Of a stretch of DNA of 47,693 bases, positions 1 to 15,695 are shown piece by piece. The stretch spans positions 1-47,693 of the forward strand of contig NZ_JAAKZW010000031.1 in assembly GCF_011044995.1 (NCBI RefSeq). Reading direction: 5' to 3'. Position 1 is the stretch's first letter. Every line of letters begins with the position of its first letter. This stretch comes from Streptomyces mesophilus. Lineage in GTDB: Bacteria; Actinomycetota; Actinomycetes; Streptomycetales; Streptomycetaceae. The translations under genes were made by a program, and so were the position numbers. The notes beneath the pieces were generated by a model that saw only the letters and a program-made list of their open reading frames with translations, ran no database searches and was not told the DNA's origin.

Positions 1-764
1 CCCCCGAGCCCCGGCCGCCCGCCGCACCCGACGACCAGGACTACCAGCACCAGCCCGGCAACCGGGTCCGCTACAAGACGTACCAGCGCGGCACCGACGC
101 CACATCCGTCGGCCAACTGGCGCTCCACGTCCCGGGGTTCCTCATGAGCCTCATCGTGGTGGTGATGGTCTCCGCGATCCTGAACGCGCTCATCGGCCTC
201 CCGTACTGGCTCCCGACCCTGGCCTGGCTCACCTCCGGCGCGCTGGTCTTCCACCGCCCCAGCGAGGACCGCTTCGCCCGCTGTCTCCTCAAGCTCAAGC
301 GCCCTCTCCCCCAGGAACGCGCGCGCCTGGAACCGGTATGGCGCGAGGTGACGGTCCCGGGCAGGTGTCGACGGCCGCCGCTACGAACTGTGGACCGAGG
401 AGAGCCAGGACCTCAACGCATACGCCGCGGCAGGCCATACCGTCGGCGTCTCCCGGTTCGCCCTGGAGAACCTGCCGAGCGCCCAGCTCGCCGCCGTACT
501 GGCCCATGAACTCGGCCACCACACCGGCGGCCACGCCTGGTCCCTCACTGCTCGGCTACTGGTACTCGCCGGCCCTCAGCCGGCCACGGTGCTGCACACC
601 ATGCACGGCATGGACCAGCAGGCCCGCCACCAGGCCGCGCTCGCCGCCGGCAAACCAGTCGCCGAGCCCGGCGGACACCAAGCCCGGCGGACGCCGAGCC
701 ACAACGCCGAAGGGCGCCTACCCCGCCGAAGCGGGGTAGGCGCCCTTCAGTTCAGACGTACGCC

Positions 765-786
<22 letters not shown>
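1..786 (+). pseudogene. Frameshifted M48-family membrane metalloprotease remnant, 5' end outside window
   Basis: The reading frame is already open at the left edge. It encodes a charged stretch, then a hydrophobic segment (about 130-260) typical of the N-terminal membrane anchor of M48 peptidases. Near 350-365 the coding sense jumps by one base. In the first frame it breaks down after VWREVTV, while in the next frame GVDGRRYELW continues into AHELGHH (about 508-528), the HExxH zinc motif. Removing one base near 352-358 would rejoin the two frames, so a single-base insertion is the simplest explanation. The third zinc ligand (a Glu normally some 50-80 residues after HExxH) and the rest of the C-terminal domain are absent, and the frame then runs through the rpoC terminator to a stop at 784-786. 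I infer a dead gene with a frameshift and a 3' truncation. A sequencing error could explain the frameshift but not the missing C-terminus. Confidence 0.7.
709..748 (-). terminator. rpoC terminator, 18-bp stem with UUCG tetraloop
   Basis: Bases 709-726 and 731-748 are perfect inverted repeats. On the minus strand the loop reads TTCG closed by a C-G pair, the very stable UUCG tetraloop. It begins 17 bases after the rpoC stop. No long T-run follows, as is usual for Streptomyces terminators. Confidence 0.9.
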
Positions 787-4664
<3,878 letters not shown>

Positions 4665-4724
4665 TATGCGTCAATCCCTCTCAGGGTTGTGTCTCAATCA
4701 ATGGTCTGTACGGGGTCCGGGGTT

Positions 4725-4753
4725 CCGCCACCCGGCCGGCAGCCGGGTGGCGG
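4725..4753 (-). other. Hairpin in the rpoB-rpoC gap
   Basis: Bases 4725-4736 and 4742-4753 form a perfect 12-bp GC-rich stem with a five-base loop, 9 bases after the rpoB stop and about 60 bases before the rpoC start. No T-run follows, so it may be a partial terminator, an RNA-processing or stability element, or a device to reinitiate translation. Which of these is unknown from sequence. Confidence 0.7.
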
Positions 4754-4761
4754 GTGGCCCG

Positions 4762-8244
<3,483 letters not shown>

Positions 8245-8728
8245 GAGGGGGTCCTTCCGAGGGCTCGGACTCACTACGCGCGTACCGGTCCCAGGCTGAA
8301 CGCGTCGACAGAAAACCCCAGGTCAGGGAAGGTCGGCCGACGAAGCTCAAGCATGGGCATGCCCCTGGTGACGGGCAGGAGGCAGCTAACAGGCAGCGCA
8401 AAGGGTCAGTGTAGCCACTAGGCCCACTGATGTCCAGTGCGGGTTTTCGACCGACCCACGAACACCTCGAATGCTGCTGTTGTGGCGCCCCCGGCAGACC
8501 CCTCGCCGGTGGACGCATATCCACACTGCCCAGTTCGTCTTCGATCCATGCCTCGGATCCGGATCGATGTGACGACGCGTCCTGAGAATTGCGCGCTGCG
8601 TGCGGTTCGTCAAGGCCCCCTGTCCCGTGGAGATCGTCACCGGGAGCCTTGGGGGGCCTGGGAGAGCACAACGAAGATCACCATACTCGGCCGCACCGCC
8701 AGCGCAAGGCAACCGTCACAGGAACGCC
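8245..8728. other. rplL-rpoB intergenic region, rpoBC leader
   Basis: No gene is supported in these roughly 480 bases. Open frames on both strands are low-complexity shadows. The region holds the rpoBC promoter and about 160 bases of transcribed leader before the rpoB start. The leader is T-rich near 8310-8325 on the minus strand. I see no riboswitch consensus in it. Confidence 0.6.
8408..8436 (-). promoter_or_regulatory. Probable rpoBC promoter
   Basis: On the minus strand TGGACA (8431-8436) and TACACT (8408-8413) are separated by 17 bases, a good match to the actinobacterial housekeeping sigma consensus. The TACACTGACCC that follows resembles rpoB promoters I remember from other actinobacteria. 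A transcription start near 8400 would leave a leader of about 155 bases. Confidence 0.6.
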
Positions 8729-8762
8729 GAAGGGCGACCACCCATATGGGTGATCGCCCTTC
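8729..8762 (-). terminator. Terminator or attenuator after rplL
   Basis: Bases 8729-8743 pair with 8748-8762 over 15 bp, with one G-U in the RNA and an ATAT loop. It begins about 60 bases after the rplL stop. Its outer stem (GAAGGGCG) matches the rpoC terminator stem. It separates rplJL from rpoBC, perhaps with partial readthrough. Confidence 0.75.
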
Positions 8763-8823
8763 AGTGTCTGCGCGTTACAGCCCTGGGGCCGTACTACGCG
8801 AAAGAGTCAGACGACTCGTGAAG

Positions 8824-9207
8824 TCACTTGACCTCGACGGAGGCGCCGGCAGCCTTGAGGGACTCGGCAGCCTTGTCAGCGGCCTCCTTGGCGACCTTCT
8901 CGAGGACCGGCTTCGGGGTGCCGTCGACGAGGTCCTTGGCCTCCTTGAGACCCAGCGAGGTCAGCTCACGCACGACCTTGATGACCTGGATCTTCTTGTC
9001 ACCGGCGCCGGTGAGGATGACGTCGAACTCGTCCTGCTCGGCCTCGGCCTCGGCAGCGGCGGCCGGGCCCGCGGGGCCGGCAACGGCGACGGCCGCGGCG
9101 GCGGTGACGTCGAACTTCTCCTCGAAGGCCTTCACGAACTCGGAGAGCTCGATGAGGGTCATCTCTTCGAACTGCGCGAGGAGGTCGTCCTGGGACAGCT
9201 TCGCCAT
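8824..9207 (-). CDS. rplL: 50S ribosomal protein L7/L12
   Basis: Stalk protein of the large subunit, recruiting translational GTPases; 127 residues, normal length. The N-terminal dimerisation domain ([16 protein letters not shown]) is followed by an Ala/Gly-rich hinge (about residues 36-55), then the C-terminal domain with the conserved KTxFDVIL-like and [14 protein letters not shown] elements. ATG has GGAAGGA seven bases upstream. It lies 114 bases after rplJ in the same transcript, the usual order for the L10-L12 stalk operon. Confidence 0.98.
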   Translation of the reverse strand: MAKLSQDDLLAQFEEMTLIELSEFVKAFEEKFDVTAAAAVAVAGPAGPAAAAEAEAEQDEFDVILTGAGDKKIQVIKVVRELTSLGLKEAKDLVDGTPKPVLEKVAKEAADKAAESLKAAGASVEVK

Positions 9208-9255
9208 GATGGCGTCCTTCCACTAATTCGGCTGGTGCCGGAGTGTTGTTGAGTG

Positions 9256-9277
9256 GCGGGCGTACTTTCGGGCCCGC
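9256..9277 (-). other. Small hairpin between rplJ and rplL
   Basis: Six-base GCGGGC/GCCCGC stem with a 10-base loop in the 114-base rplJ-rplL gap. Such gap structures can tune the excess of L12 over L10, but nothing here proves a role. Confidence 0.35.
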
Positions 9278-9321
9278 TGTGACCGCCGCCCTGATGGGCG
9301 TCAGTCATGACGCGAGCCGAA

Positions 9322-9852
9322 TTACTCGGCACCGCCCTGCTCGGCCTGCTTGGCACGAAGCGCTTCCGCGGTGCGGACGAACTTCGACGGGAGCGCCTGG
9401 AAGACCTGAGCAGCCTGAGTCTGCTTGCCCTTCATGGCACCCGCCAGCTTGGCGAGCAGAACCTCGCGGGACTCGAGGTCCGCAAGCTTCTTGATCTCGT
9501 CGGCGGACAGCGCCTTGCCATCAAGGACACCGCCCTTGATGACGAGAGCGGGGTTGTCCTTGGCGAAGTCACGCAGACCCTTCGCCGCCTCGACCGGGTC
9601 ACCGGTAACGAAGGCAACGGCCGTCGAGCCCTTGAGGTGCTCGTCCAGCGCAGAGAACCCGGCCTCCTGGGCCGCGATCTTGGTCAGCGTGTTCTTCACC
9701 ACTCGGTACTGAGCGTTCTCGCCGAGAGAACGGCGGAGCTGCTTGAGCTGCGCCACGCTGAGTCCGGTGTACGAGGTGACAACAGCGGCGTTGGAGTTGC
9801 GCAGGTCGCGCGTGATCTCCTCGACAGCTGTGACCTTCTCGGTCGTCGCCAT
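9322..9852 (-). CDS. rplJ: 50S ribosomal protein L10
   Basis: L10 anchors the L12 dimers to 23S rRNA; 176 residues. The start is ATG at 9852 ([10 protein letters not shown]), preceded by GGAAGGAGG. A longer open frame upstream is leader sequence, not coding. Conserved features include [15 protein letters not shown], the [11 protein letters not shown] segment and the C-terminal helix that binds L12. It is preceded by an attenuator-type leader (9968-10130) that L10 or the L10-L12 complex should bind for autoregulation. Confidence 0.98.
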   Translation of the reverse strand: MATTEKVTAVEEITRDLRNSNAAVVTSYTGLSVAQLKQLRRSLGENAQYRVVKNTLTKIAAQEAGFSALDEHLKGSTAVAFVTGDPVEAAKGLRDFAKDNPALVIKGGVLDGKALSADEIKKLADLESREVLLAKLAGAMKGKQTQAAQVFQALPSKFVRTAEALRAKQAEQGGAE

Positions 9853-9967
9853 GAGCCTCGGCCTCCTTCCGGGGTGATGATCCTCGACTGACCTTCCGAT
9901 CAGTCGCGTTCGCCGGACCGCCTGAATCAGGCACTTGGAGAAGGGGGCTCTGCACAAACAGGTCTGT

Positions 9968-10004
9968 ACAAAACGAAACGCCCCGGCGCAGGCGCACGGG
10001 GCGT
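9968..10004 (-). terminator. Attenuator terminator in the rplJ leader
   Basis: ACGCCCCG (9997-10004 on the minus strand) pairs with CGGGGCGT (9978-9985), followed by a T-rich run (TTTCGTTTTG, 9968-9977). The loop contains CCTGCGC (9986-9992), complementary to GCGCAGG at 10046-10052 earlier in the leader. That gives two mutually exclusive folds. Confidence 0.7.
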
Positions 10005-10130
10005 GAACTCAACCGGACGAAGTCCGGGAGTGCATTCCACAGTCACCTGCGCGGGTCGTCCGCTTACGCGGATCCTTCGGCCGCCGCACTCCCTGACGGG
10101 GGCACAGCAACGACCAGCGGTCTTTGGCTT
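10005..10130 (-). ncRNA. L10 leader RNA, actinobacterial type
   Basis: On the minus strand the stretch beginning CCAAAGACCGCTGG (about 10114-10127) and the later GCGCAGGTGACTGTGG (about 10037-10052) resemble the core of the L10 leader family known in Gram-positive bacteria, where L10(L12)4 binds to a kink-turn region. It lies between a good promoter and the attenuator hairpin upstream of rplJ, the expected place. The exact ends are uncertain. Confidence 0.7.
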
Positions 10131-10137
10131 CCTCGGA

Positions 10138-10167
10138 AGAGTACGCGAACGGATGCTTGTCGAGCAA
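10138..10167 (-). promoter_or_regulatory. Probable rplJL promoter
   Basis: TTGCTC (10162-10167) and TACTCT (10138-10143) are 18 bases apart on the minus strand. A start near 10130 would sit directly before the L10 leader. It lies between the lipoprotein stop (10224) and the leader. Confidence 0.55.
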
Positions 10168-10223
10168 ATCGGGCCAGGAGCATCTACGATGCGCCCGGGC
10201 CGCTGCCTTACTGGAGCGTGGAA

Positions 10224-11171
10224 TCAGCCTTCGAGGCCGCCCTCTTCCAGGCCGAGACCCTTGAGCTCCTCGAGCATCTTCAGGACATCGAAGGTCTGGG
10301 ACGCCGGCGGCACCTCGACCTCGGCCTTGGCCCCGTAGTCGGAGAACGTCTGGTGGATCTCGACGGTGCCCTCCGGGGACTCCATCCCGACGTCCATCTT
10401 GACCGGGTAGCCGTCCTTGTTGACCCAGACCTCGGTGTCGTAACCCTCGATACCGGACTTCTCCATGTTCTTCAGGAGCTCCTCGCGGTCCTTGCCTTCG
10501 AGGAAGTCGAGGGAGTCGTTGGACTCCAGCATCTCCGCGACCGTCAGCTTGCCCTTGTAGTGGTCGGCCTTCTGGCCGGCCACCGTCTCGGTGCCGAGGT
10601 GCTTGAGGTTCTCGGACTCCAGGAGCAGGGCCATCTGCCGGGCCGGGTCCTGGTTCATGTTCTCCATGCCGCCCGTCAGCGCCTTCTGCAGCTGCGGGTC
10701 GGCGCCCTCTTCGGCCATCTTGTCGGCCATGGCGCCGAAGTCCATCTTCATCCAGCGCTTGCCGTCCATCTCGGCGAGCGCGGCTTTGCCCATGTCCATG
10801 TACATCACGTTGTCGCGCATGACCACGCGCATCTGCTCGGGCGCCTCCGGGTCCCCCGCGGTGAGCGCCGAGCCCGACATCGTCATGTCCAGGACGGTCG
10901 GGTCCCAGCCCATGACACCGGACATCTTCATGTCGCCCCCGCCGTCCAGGCCGGCCGGCATCGACATGGTCATCTCGACCTTGGCGGACTTCGCCTCGGC
11001 CGTCTTCTCGTACGCGGCCGTCAGCGTCTTGATCGCCGTCGTACGCGACTGGAACTTCGGCGCCTTGTCGGCGGCGGCCTTGCCGTCCGTCCCCGAGCTC
11101 TGGCAGCCGGCCACGGCGACCAGAGCGGCGGTGGATACGGCGGCCAGGCCTATGCGCTGGTACGTCCTCAT
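10224..11171 (-). CDS. Secreted lipoprotein, LppX/LprG-like
   Basis: 315 residues with a signal peptide ending in the lipobox VAGC (lipidated Cys 23), followed by a Ser/Gly/Thr linker. The mature part is Met-rich in the first half and repeatedly shows beta-strand patterns such as VEMTMSMPAG, MRVVMRDNVMYMDMG and GYDTEVWVNKDGYPVKMDV. This suits the LolA-like half-barrel of mycobacterial LppX/LprG-type lipoproteins, which carry hydrophobic ligands. It is exported and anchored on the outer face of the membrane. It lies between rplA and rplJ on the same strand, but terminators on both sides suggest its own transcript. ATG at 11171 has a GGGGGG ribosome-binding site. A ribosomal role is not implied. 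The substrate is unknown. Confidence 0.85.
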   Translation of the reverse strand: MRTYQRIGLAAVSTAALVAVAGCQSSGTDGKAAADKAPKFQSRTTAIKTLTAAYEKTAEAKSAKVEMTMSMPAGLDGGGDMKMSGVMGWDPTVLDMTMSGSALTAGDPEAPEQMRVVMRDNVMYMDMGKAALAEMDGKRWMKMDFGAMADKMAEEGADPQLQKALTGGMENMNQDPARQMALLLESENLKHLGTETVAGQKADHYKGKLTVAEMLESNDSLDFLEGKDREELLKNMEKSGIEGYDTEVWVNKDGYPVKMDVGMESPEGTVEIHQTFSDYGAKAEVEVPPASQTFDVLKMLEELKGLGLEEGGLEG

Positions 11172-11242
11172 CGGTGCAACCCCCCAGTGGTGCTTGTGAG
11201 TAGACAGTCAACGTAGCCGAGGCCACCGACACGTAGAAACGC

Positions 11243-11285
11243 AAAAACCCGGCACCGACAGCTCCGCAGAGCTGCCGATGCCGGG
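11243..11285 (-). terminator. rplKA terminator
   Basis: A 17-bp stem (11269-11285 with 11248-11264, two G-U pairs in the RNA) with a four-base loop is followed on the minus strand by TTTTT (11243-11247). A classic intrinsic terminator 25 bases after the rplA stop. Confidence 0.92.
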
Positions 11286-11310
11286 CAATGACCAGCTGTG
11301 AGCTTCAAGC

Positions 11311-12039
11311 TCAGACCGCGGCCGGGTCCTCCTCGGTGAGGAGGTTGCGGGTGCGGTTCGGGTCGACCGGAATGCCGGGGCCCATCGTGGTGGCGATGGC
11401 GGCCTTCTTGATGTAGCGACCCTTGGCGGCGGACGGCTTCAGACGGAGGATCTCCTCCAGGGCCGCGCCGTAGTTCTCCACCAGCTTGGTCTCGTCGAAG
11501 GAGACCTTGCCGATGATGAAGTGCAGGTTCGAGTGCTTGTCGACGCGGAACTCGATCTTGCCGCCCTTGATCTCGTTGACCGCCTTGGCGACGTCGGGCG
11601 TCACGGTGCCGGTCTTCGGGTTGGGCATGAGACCACGCGGGCCGAGGACGCGGCCGAGACGGCCGACCTTGCCCATGAGGTCCGGGGTGGCGACGACCGC
11701 GTCGAACTCGTTGAGGCGGTTGCCCGCCGCGATCTCGGCGATCAGCTCGTCGGAGCCGACGATGTCGGCGCCCGCGGCTTCCGCGGCCGCAGCACGGTCA
11801 CCGGTCGCGAAGACCAGGACCCGGGCGGTCTTGCCGGTGCCGTGCGGGAGGTTCACGGTGCCACGGACCATCTGGTCGGCCTTGCGCGGGTCGACACCCA
11901 GGCGGAAGGCGACCTCGACGGTGCCGTCGAACTTGGTCGCGGAGGTCTCCTTGGCGAGACGGACGGCCTCGAGCGGGGCGTAGAGCTTCTCCCGGTCGAT
12001 CTTGGCGTCCGCAGCGCGGAGAGTCTTGCTGCGCTTCAC
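11311..12039 (-). CDS. rplA: 50S ribosomal protein L1
   Basis: L1 forms the mobile stalk beside the E site; 242 residues. Conserved blocks include [16 protein letters not shown], the [18 protein letters not shown] signature (around residues 122-139) and [14 protein letters not shown]. It lies 86 bases after rplK with an unusual hairpin between, and ends at a strong terminator. In many bacteria L1 represses this operon by binding its mRNA. Confidence 0.98.
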   Translation of the reverse strand: MKRSKTLRAADAKIDREKLYAPLEAVRLAKETSATKFDGTVEVAFRLGVDPRKADQMVRGTVNLPHGTGKTARVLVFATGDRAAAAEAAGADIVGSDELIAEIAAGNRLNEFDAVVATPDLMGKVGRLGRVLGPRGLMPNPKTGTVTPDVAKAVNEIKGGKIEFRVDKHSNLHFIIGKVSFDETKLVENYGAALEEILRLKPSAAKGRYIKKAAIATTMGPGIPVDPNRTRNLLTEEDPAAV

Positions 12040-12069
12040 ATCTACTCCTGAGGTTCAGGGTTGGAGTTC

Positions 12070-12098
12070 GTGGTGCGGACCAGCGCTGGCCCTACCAC
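12070..12098 (-). other. Imperfect hairpin in the rplK-rplA gap
   Basis: GTGGT (12094-12098 on the minus strand) pairs with ACCAC (12070-12074), and GGCCAG/CTGGTC form an inner stem separated by short internal loops. Its place just before rplA makes it a candidate L1 binding or processing site. No consensus proves it. Confidence 0.35.
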
Positions 12099-12125
12099 TA
12101 CTTCAAAGGTCTTACGGGGGTGAGG

Positions 12126-12560
12126 TCAGCCCTCGACCGTGACGCCCATGGAACGGGCGGTGCCCGCGATGATCTTGGACGCGGCGTCCAGGTCGTTCGC
12201 GTTCAGGTCGGCCATCTTGGTCTCGGCGATCTCGCGGACCTGCGCCAGGGTGATCTTGGCGACCTTGGTCTTGTGGGGCTCGCCAGAGCCCTTCTCGATA
12301 CCGGCGGCCTTGAGGATCATCTTCGCGGCCGGCGGCGTCTTGGTGATGAAGGTGAAGGAACGGTCTTCGTAGACCGTGATCTCCACCGGGATCACCCAGC
12401 CACGCTGCGACTCGGTCGCGGCGTTGTAGGCCTTGCAGAACTCCATGATGTTGACGCCGTGCTGGCCCAGCGCGGGGCCGACCGGCGGAGCCGGGTTGGC
12501 GGCACCGGCCTGGATCTGGAGCTTGATAAGCCCCGTGACCTTCTTCTTCTTGGGAGGCAT
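12126..12560 (-). CDS. rplK: 50S ribosomal protein L11
   Basis: L11 (RelC) binds the GTPase-associated centre of 23S rRNA and is needed for RelA activation. 144 residues, with the Pro-rich N-terminal domain ([19 protein letters not shown], residues 19-37) that is the thiostrepton and RelA contact region, and the C-terminal RNA-binding domain ([20 protein letters not shown]). ATG is preceded by GGAGAG. It is first gene of rplK-rplA, separated from nusG by a terminator hairpin. Confidence 0.98.
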   Translation of the reverse strand: MPPKKKKVTGLIKLQIQAGAANPAPPVGPALGQHGVNIMEFCKAYNAATESQRGWVIPVEITVYEDRSFTFITKTPPAAKMILKAAGIEKGSGEPHKTKVAKITLAQVREIAETKMADLNANDLDAASKIIAGTARSMGVTVEG

Positions 12561-12655
12561 TGCTCTCTCCGGGTCCTAGTGAGAGTGAACTGCCCACATC
12601 CGATCATCCGGATGGAGGCATACCGCACAACGATAACGGGTATCCATGCGCAGCT

Positions 12656-12706
12656 AAAAACCGAGCAGGTCAGACCGGCTTTGGCAGCCCGATCTGACCT
12701 GGTCGG
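12656..12706 (-). terminator. nusG terminator
   Basis: CCGA-CAGGTCAGA (12691-12706 on the minus strand) pairs with TCTGACCTG-TCGG (12661-12676), with mismatches in the inner part, followed by TTTTTAG (12654-12660). It begins 20 bases after the nusG stop and lies before rplK. Confidence 0.85.
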
Positions 12707-12726
12707 AAGCGTGGGTCGAGAAGAAG

Positions 12727-13584
12727 CTAGTTCTTCTGGATCTGGTCGAAGCTCAGCTCGACCGGGGTCTCGCGGCCGAAGATCTCGACAAGGCCCTTGA
12801 CCTTCTTCGAGTCGGCGTTGATCTCGTTGATCGTCGCCTGCAGCGTCGCGAACGGGCCGTCGGTGACGGTGACCGAGTCGCCGACCTCGAAGTCCAGAAC
12901 CTGGACCTCGACCTTGCGCTGCGGAGCGGGCTTGCCCTCGGCCTCGGCGGCCTCGCGGGCGGCCTTCTCCTCGGCCTCCGGGGCGAGCATCTTGACGATC
13001 TCGTCCAGGGTCAGCGGGTACGGGTCGTAGGCGTTGCCCACGAAGCCGGTGACGCCGGGGGTGTTGCGGACGACGCCCCAGGACTCGTTGGTCAGGTCCA
13101 TACGGACGAGCACGTAACCAGGCAGCTTGTTCTGCTTGATCGTCTTGCGCTCGCCGTTCTTGATCTGGGCGACCTCTTCCTGCGGCACCTCGGCCTGGAA
13201 GATGAAGTCCTCGACGTTGAGCGAGACGGCGCGCTGCTCGAGGTTGGTCTTCACGCGGTTCTCGTAACCGGCGTAGGTGTGGATCACGTACCACTCGCCG
13301 GGCAGCGTGCGCAGTTCCTCGCGCAGGGCGGCGATCGGGTCGACCGGCTCGACGGGCTCCTCGTCGGCGACGTCCTCGGCGGCGGCCTCGTCGGCCTCCG
13401 TCTCGGCGACGGCTTCGGCTTCGTCCTCGACGTGCACGGCCGCTTCTTCGGCGGACTCGCCGGCAGCGGCGTCGGCAGCTTCGGCCTGGTCCGGGTCCAC
13501 GGAGTCCGCCGCCTCGACGATGTCGAGCTGGTCCTCTACGGACTCGATCGACTCGCTGGCGTCGTTCAGGTTCGGGTCAGACAC
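12727..13584 (-). CDS. nusG: Transcription termination/antitermination factor NusG
   Basis: 285 residues. The first 90 or so are an acidic Ala/Glu/Asp-rich extension, as in other streptomycetes. The NGN domain begins [20 protein letters not shown] and contains [13 protein letters not shown]; the KOW domain lies at the C-terminus ([19 protein letters not shown]). An insert of about 25 Ala/Glu/Lys-rich residues links the two, also usual in actinobacteria. It follows secE by 86 bases and forms the secE-nusG unit. Confidence 0.97.
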   Translation of the reverse strand: MSDPNLNDASESIESVEDQLDIVEAADSVDPDQAEAADAAAGESAEEAAVHVEDEAEAVAETEADEAAAEDVADEEPVEPVDPIAALREELRTLPGEWYVIHTYAGYENRVKTNLEQRAVSLNVEDFIFQAEVPQEEVAQIKNGERKTIKQNKLPGYVLVRMDLTNESWGVVRNTPGVTGFVGNAYDPYPLTLDEIVKMLAPEAEEKAAREAAEAEGKPAPQRKVEVQVLDFEVGDSVTVTDGPFATLQATINEINADSKKVKGLVEIFGRETPVELSFDQIQKN

Positions 13585-13632
13585 GGTGGCTGCTTCTTCC
13601 TGGCTACAAAATGGGGGTGGAACGCGCGAAAG

Positions 13633-13655
13633 GGACGCCGAAGGTAACGGCGTCC
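13633..13655 (-). other. Hairpin in the secE-nusG gap
   Basis: GGACGCCG (13633-13640) and CGGCGTCC (13648-13655) form a perfect 8-bp stem with a seven-base loop between the secE stop and the nusG start. No T-run follows. It may attenuate or protect the mRNA. Confidence 0.5.
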
Positions 13656-13670
13656 TTGTCGCTGTGGCTT

Positions 13671-13958
13671 CTAACCGAAGATGTACTTGACGGCTTCGGA
13701 GAAGCCATAGTCAATCACGGTCACCAAGCCGATCATGATGACAACGAAGACAATCACCACTGTGGTGTATGTCGTCAGCTGGTTGCGAGTCGGCCAGACA
13801 ACCTTGCGGAGTTCGGCGACGATCTGGCGGTAGAAGATCGCGAGACGGCCCAGGGGGCCCTTCTTGCCTCGCTTGCCGCCCTTACGAGCCTTCTTCTTGG
13901 ACTCGGTCGCCTCGTCCGGGGCATCAGGCGTGTCGATGGAGCCCACGGCGTCCGTCAC
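13671..13958 (-). CDS. secE: Preprotein translocase subunit SecE
   Basis: Small essential subunit of the SecYEG channel, 95 residues. A hydrophilic, Lys-rich N-terminus is followed by the amphipathic segment [20 protein letters not shown], the SecE signature, and a single transmembrane helix (about 65-88, [20 protein letters not shown]). Actinobacterial SecE has one helix rather than the three of E. coli. It lies between tRNA-Trp and nusG. Confidence 0.98.
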   Translation of the reverse strand: MTDAVGSIDTPDAPDEATESKKKARKGGKRGKKGPLGRLAIFYRQIVAELRKVVWPTRNQLTTYTTVVIVFVVIMIGLVTVIDYGFSEAVKYIFG

Positions 13959-14065
13959 TCGTATTCACCTGATTCCGGGTCGTGGCCGTGCCGCGCCCGG
14001 GAGAGCCGCACGGCGGTGCTTTGCAGTACGTACATGCGCACACATCCTGGCGATGGAGTGTGTAG

Positions 14066-14138
14066 CAGGGCCGGAGGGACTTGAACCCCCAACCGCCGGT
14101 TTTGGAGACCGGTGCTCTACCAATTGAGCTACGACCCT
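14066..14138 (-). tRNA. tRNA-Trp (CCA)
   Basis: 73 bases. Acceptor AGGGTCG pairs with CGGCCCT (one G-U), D-arm GCTCAATTGGTAGAGC, anticodon loop CTCCAAA giving CCA, and T-arm with GTTCAAG. No encoded CCA tail. It sits directly upstream of secE, the conserved actinobacterial arrangement. Confidence 0.97.
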
Positions 14139-14353
14139 TTGGGTTCCCCCCAACGTACCGCATCCCAACAGTCGCACGGGGTGCGGTAGGTGGGAGCGGC
14201 CTGTGAGGGCCAACGAGGGATGAGTGTACGTGGTCCGGGCCGTGCCGTCGAACAGGTACCTGTCCGCTGCCCATCAGACACCTGTCCAGGGGCGATGTCC
14301 GCTCCTCGGAACTCATGTGCTCGGGGCTGTGCGGGTCTGGAACGATGGGGCGC

Positions 14354-15577
14354 ATGAGCGCTGCAACCCCACCCACCGAACGCCGTATCTCCCGCAGGAT
14401 CGGAGCGATCTCCGAGTCCGCGACCCTCGCCGTCGACGCCAAGGCCAAGGCCCTCAAGGCCGCCGGCCGGCCGGTGATCGGCTTCGGCGCCGGTGAGCCG
14501 GACTTCCCGACGCCCGACTACATCGTCGAGGCCGCCATCGAGGCCTGCAAGAACCCGAAGTACCACCGGTACACGCCGGCCGGCGGGCTGCCCGAGCTCA
14601 AGGCCGCGATCGCCGCGAAGACGCTGCGCGACTCGGGTTACGAGGTCGAGGCCGCCAACGTACTGGTCACCAACGGTGGCAAGCAGGCGATCTACGAGGC
14701 CTTCGCGACGATCCTGGATCCGGGCGACGAGGTCATCGTGCCGACCCCGTACTGGACGACGTATCCCGAGTCGATCCAGCTCGCGGGCGGTGTCCCGGTG
14801 TTCGTGACCGCGGACGAGACGACCGGCTACCGGGTCTCCGTGGAGCAGCTGGAAGCGGCCGTCACCGAGAACACCAAGGTGCTGCTCTTCGTCTCCCCCT
14901 CCAACCCGACGGGCGCCGTCTACACCCGCGCGCAGGTCGAGGAGATCGGCCGCTGGGCCGCCGCCAAGGGCCTGTGGGTCCTGACCGACGAGATCTACGA
15001 GCACCTGGTGTACGGCGACGCCGAGTTCGCGTCCCTGCCGGTGGTCGTGCCCGAGCTGCGCGACAAGTGCATCATCGTCAACGGTGTGGCCAAGACGTAC
15101 GCCATGACCGGCTGGCGCGTGGGATGGGTCATCGGCCCGAAGGACGTGGTCAAGGCCGCGTCCAACCTGCAGTCGCACGCCACCTCCAACGTCTCCAACG
15201 TCGCGCAGGTGGCCGCCATCGCCGCCGTCTCCGGTGACCTGTCGGCCGTCGACGAGATGAAGACCGCCTTCGACCGGCGCCGCCAGACCATCGTGCGGAT
15301 GCTCAACGAGATCGACGGCGTCCTGTGCCCCGAGCCCGAGGGCGCCTTCTACGCGTACCCCTCGGTGAAGGGTCTGCTCGGCAAGGAGATCCGCGGCAAG
15401 CGCCCGGAGACCTCCGTCGAGCTCGCCGCGCTCATCCTGGACGAGGTCGAGGTCGCGGTGGTGCCGGGCGAGGCCTTCGGTACGCCGGGTTACCTGCGGC
15501 TTTCGTACGCGCTCGGTGACGAGGACCTCGTCGAGGGCGTCTCGCGGATCCAGAAGCTGCTCGCCGAGGCGCGCTGA
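14354..15577 (+). CDS. aspC: Aspartate-type aminotransferase (class I/II, PLP)
   Basis: PLP-dependent aminotransferase of fold type I, subgroup Ib, 407 residues from ATG at 14354. The motifs are [10 protein letters not shown], the PLP-phosphate region [30 protein letters not shown] (Asp contacting the PLP nitrogen), and the Schiff-base lysine K247 in [16 protein letters not shown]. The C-terminal Arg in GYLRLSYAL should bind the substrate alpha-carboxylate. Most likely it interconverts aspartate and oxaloacetate, although this subgroup also includes prephenate and other amino-donor activities. It starts divergently from tRNA-Trp and ends in a strong terminator. Confidence 0.9.
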   Translation: MSAATPPTERRISRRIGAISESATLAVDAKAKALKAAGRPVIGFGAGEPDFPTPDYIVEAAIEACKNPKYHRYTPAGGLPELKAAIAAKTLRDSGYEVEAANVLVTNGGKQAIYEAFATILDPGDEVIVPTPYWTTYPESIQLAGGVPVFVTADETTGYRVSVEQLEAAVTENTKVLLFVSPSNPTGAVYTRAQVEEIGRWAAAKGLWVLTDEIYEHLVYGDAEFASLPVVVPELRDKCIIVNGVAKTYAMTGWRVGWVIGPKDVVKAASNLQSHATSNVSNVAQVAAIAAVSGDLSAVDEMKTAFDRRRQTIVRMLNEIDGVLCPEPEGAFYAYPSVKGLLGKEIRGKRPETSVELAALILDEVEVAVVPGEAFGTPGYLRLSYALGDEDLVEGVSRIQKLLAEAR

Positions 15578-15592
15578 TCCACTCATGGCCTA

Positions 15593-15628
15593 CGGGCCCC
15601 CGGCTTCGGCCGGGGGCCCGTTTGTTCG
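15593..15628 (+). terminator. Intrinsic terminator after aspC
   Basis: A perfect 12-bp GC stem (15593-15604 with 15609-15620) closes a TTCG loop and is followed by TTTGTTCG. It lies 16 bases after the stop. Confidence 0.92.
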
Positions 15629-15695
15629 TTCGGGCAAGTACTCGTTGGTGGAAAGCGGCTACCGGGACGCCTGGTGCGTACGGCAGGATCTTCAG

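Noticed and set aside
8245..8274. Upstream GTG as the rpoB start
   Set aside because: Adds ten residues not seen in relatives and lacks the spacing that TTG 8244 has with GGAAGGA.
10009..11244. 411-codon frame over the lipoprotein gene
   Set aside because: Frame-shifted Gly/Arg/Asp-rich shadow; the lipoprotein frame has a signal peptide, lipobox and ribosome-binding site.
12040..12125. Defined L1 operator in the rplK-rplA gap
   Set aside because: A hairpin is present, but I could not match it convincingly to the 23S rRNA L1 site, so it is listed only as a hairpin.
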